From the NCBI GenBank assembly GCA_007136525.1, contig SLGU01000279.1:1-7283 (forward strand): a stretch of 7,283 bases of DNA. The letters are read 5' to 3'. This document shows, piece after piece, positions 6,205 to 7,283 of the stretch (position 1 is its first letter; each line of letters begins with the position of its first letter). The stretch comes from Desulfobacteraceae bacterium. GTDB taxonomy: Bacteria; Desulfobacterota; Desulfobacteria; Desulfobacterales; Desulfosalsimonadaceae. Position numbers and translations under genes: made by a program. Below the pieces are notes generated by a model. That model searched no databases. It saw only the letters and a list, made by a program, of their open reading frames with translations, and was not told the origin of the DNA.

Positions 6205-7283
6205 ATGAAACAATTCACCACTGTTTGTGCATTGATTCTGGCTGCCGGCATTATCCTTTTCCCATTTACGGCAGCCTTCGCAGATCGTGTCTACCCCGGC
6301 AGCCAATGGGAAGACCGGCCAGACCCTCTTGCCGACACCGACGCCCGTCCCGGCGGTGAGATTGTGGTTTTCGGCGGGCAGTACCCCAAAAGCCTGAACT
6401 ACTACCTGGACACCAACGTGCTGTCATCGGAAATCTTTAGCGTGATGTTTGAGTCCCTGCTGGGCATCGATCCGGTCACACTTGATTACGAGCCGAACAT
6501 CGCCGGGAAATGGGCCATTTCAAAAGACAAGGCCACCTACACGTTCCATATTGACGAAAACGCCCGGTGGAGCGACGGAAAACCGATTACGGCCAGAGAC
6601 GTCCAGTGGACATACGATGTCATCATGGACCCCGGGAACATGACCGGCCCTCACAAAATAAACATGGAGCGCTTTCACCGCCCCGAAGTGATCGACACCC
6701 ATACCATCCGCTTCACCGCCAGGGACGTGCACTGGAAAAACCTGTTGTCTTTAGGGGGATTCTCCATCCTGCCCGAGCACGCTTACGGCCATCTGGATTT
6801 CAACACCATCGTTTTCGAGTTTCCCGTGGTTTCAGGCCCGTATCGACCCGGGCGCATCGAGGAAGGGTCATGGATACGATTTGAACGCCGGACGGACTGG
6901 TGGCAGCAGGACCGGCTGCGCCACCAGAACAAGTTCAATTTCGACACGGTGACCTTCCGGTTTTTTGCCGAGCGGGAAAACGCCTTTGAGGCGTTCAAAA
7001 GGGGGCGCATCGACCTGTTCCCGGTATACACCTCCCGGATCTGGATCAATGAAACCACGGGAAACGCGTTTTTCCAGAACCACATTGTCAAGCAGCGCAT
7101 TTTCAACCACCAGCCCATCGGCTTCCAGGGGTTTGCCATGAACATGCGGCGCTTTCCCCTTGATGACGCAAGGGTCCGGAAAGCCATGGCCCTGCTGCTG
7201 GACCGCGAAAAAATGAACCAGACGCTGATGTACAACCAGTACTTCCTGCACCGGTCGTACTTTGAAGACCTGTATACCCCGGA
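6205..7283 (+). CDS. YejA-like ABC transporter substrate-binding protein (partial, 3' end missing)
   Basis: An open frame runs from the ATG at 6205 to the window edge without a stop: 359 codons plus two bases. The family is usually about 600 residues, so roughly 60% is present. It belongs to the family 5 extracellular solute-binding proteins, which capture oligopeptides or related ligands in the periplasm for an ABC importer. Residues 1-26 form a Sec signal peptide: K2, a hydrophobic core to about residue 21, and an AFA cleavage site before D27. There is no lipobox cysteine, so the mature protein should be soluble. Family motifs are W122-S-D-G-K-P-I-T-A-R-D132, S210-G-P-Y213, N245-F-D-T-V followed by AFEAFKRGRIDL, and GFAMNMRR (309-316) with DDARVRKAMALLLD. 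The last three regions track E. coli YejA, the binding protein of the YejABEF peptide (microcin C) importer. The permease and ATPase genes would be expected beyond the right edge. The gene starts 9 bases after dapB. Family: secure. Ligand: unknown. Confidence 0.9.
   Translation, partial: MKQFTTVCALILAAGIILFPFTAAFADRVYPGSQWEDRPDPLADTDARPGGEIVVFGGQYPKSLNYYLDTNVLSSEIFSVMFESLLGIDPVTLDYEPNIAGKWAISKDKATYTFHIDENARWSDGKPITARDVQWTYDVIMDPGNMTGPHKINMERFHRPEVIDTHTIRFTARDVHWKNLLSLGGFSILPEHAYGHLDFNTIVFEFPVVSGPYRPGRIEEGSWIRFERRTDWWQQDRLRHQNKFNFDTVTFRFFAERENAFEAFKRGRIDLFPVYTSRIWINETTGNAFFQNHIVKQRIFNHQPIGFQGFAMNMRRFPLDDARVRKAMALLLDREKMNQTLMYNQYFLHRSYFEDLYTP

Overview
The window looks like chromosomal DNA from a Gram-negative, diderm bacterium. 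The best guess is a Desulfobacteria or other deltaproteobacterial lineage. The basis is a long PlsB-type acyltransferase, a periplasmic-type solute-binding protein with a Sec signal peptide, cell-wall sugar recycling enzymes and a plant-type DapB. The lineage call is inference from gene content and style; no rRNA or other marker gene is present. No mobile element, CRISPR array, tRNA or rRNA gene was seen.

Layout. Positions 5-42 hold a rho-independent terminator on the minus strand, closing a small minus-strand gene (81-368) for a 95-residue protein with two membrane segments and a leucine-zipper-like tail. A divergent intergenic region of about 420 bases (369-790) follows. It holds a strong Shine-Dalgarno site for the small gene, a candidate sigma-70-type promoter pointing right (590-618) and a hairpin (724-765) just before the next gene. 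Everything else reads rightward: plsB (791-3442), a fused sugar-1-phosphate nucleotidyltransferase/sugar kinase of the MurU + AmgK type (3463-5214), a 156-base gap, a plant-type dapB (5371-6195), and the start of a YejA-like ABC-transporter substrate-binding protein (6205 to the window end, where it is cut off).

How the genes may work together. plsB and the fusion gene are 20 bases apart, and dapB and the binding protein are 9 bases apart, so each pair is probably co-transcribed. Every rightward gene touches the cell envelope. PlsB makes the first committed phospholipid precursor. The fusion protein probably turns a free amino sugar, plausibly MurNAc, into its UDP form. DapB is needed for meso-diaminopimelate, the usual peptidoglycan cross-linking residue, and lysine. 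YejA-like proteins bind peptides, and in at least one alphaproteobacterium the Yej-type transporter imports peptidoglycan fragments. I read the right half as a possible wall-building and wall-recycling cluster. That is a hypothesis from family assignments and gene order; the sequence does not prove it.
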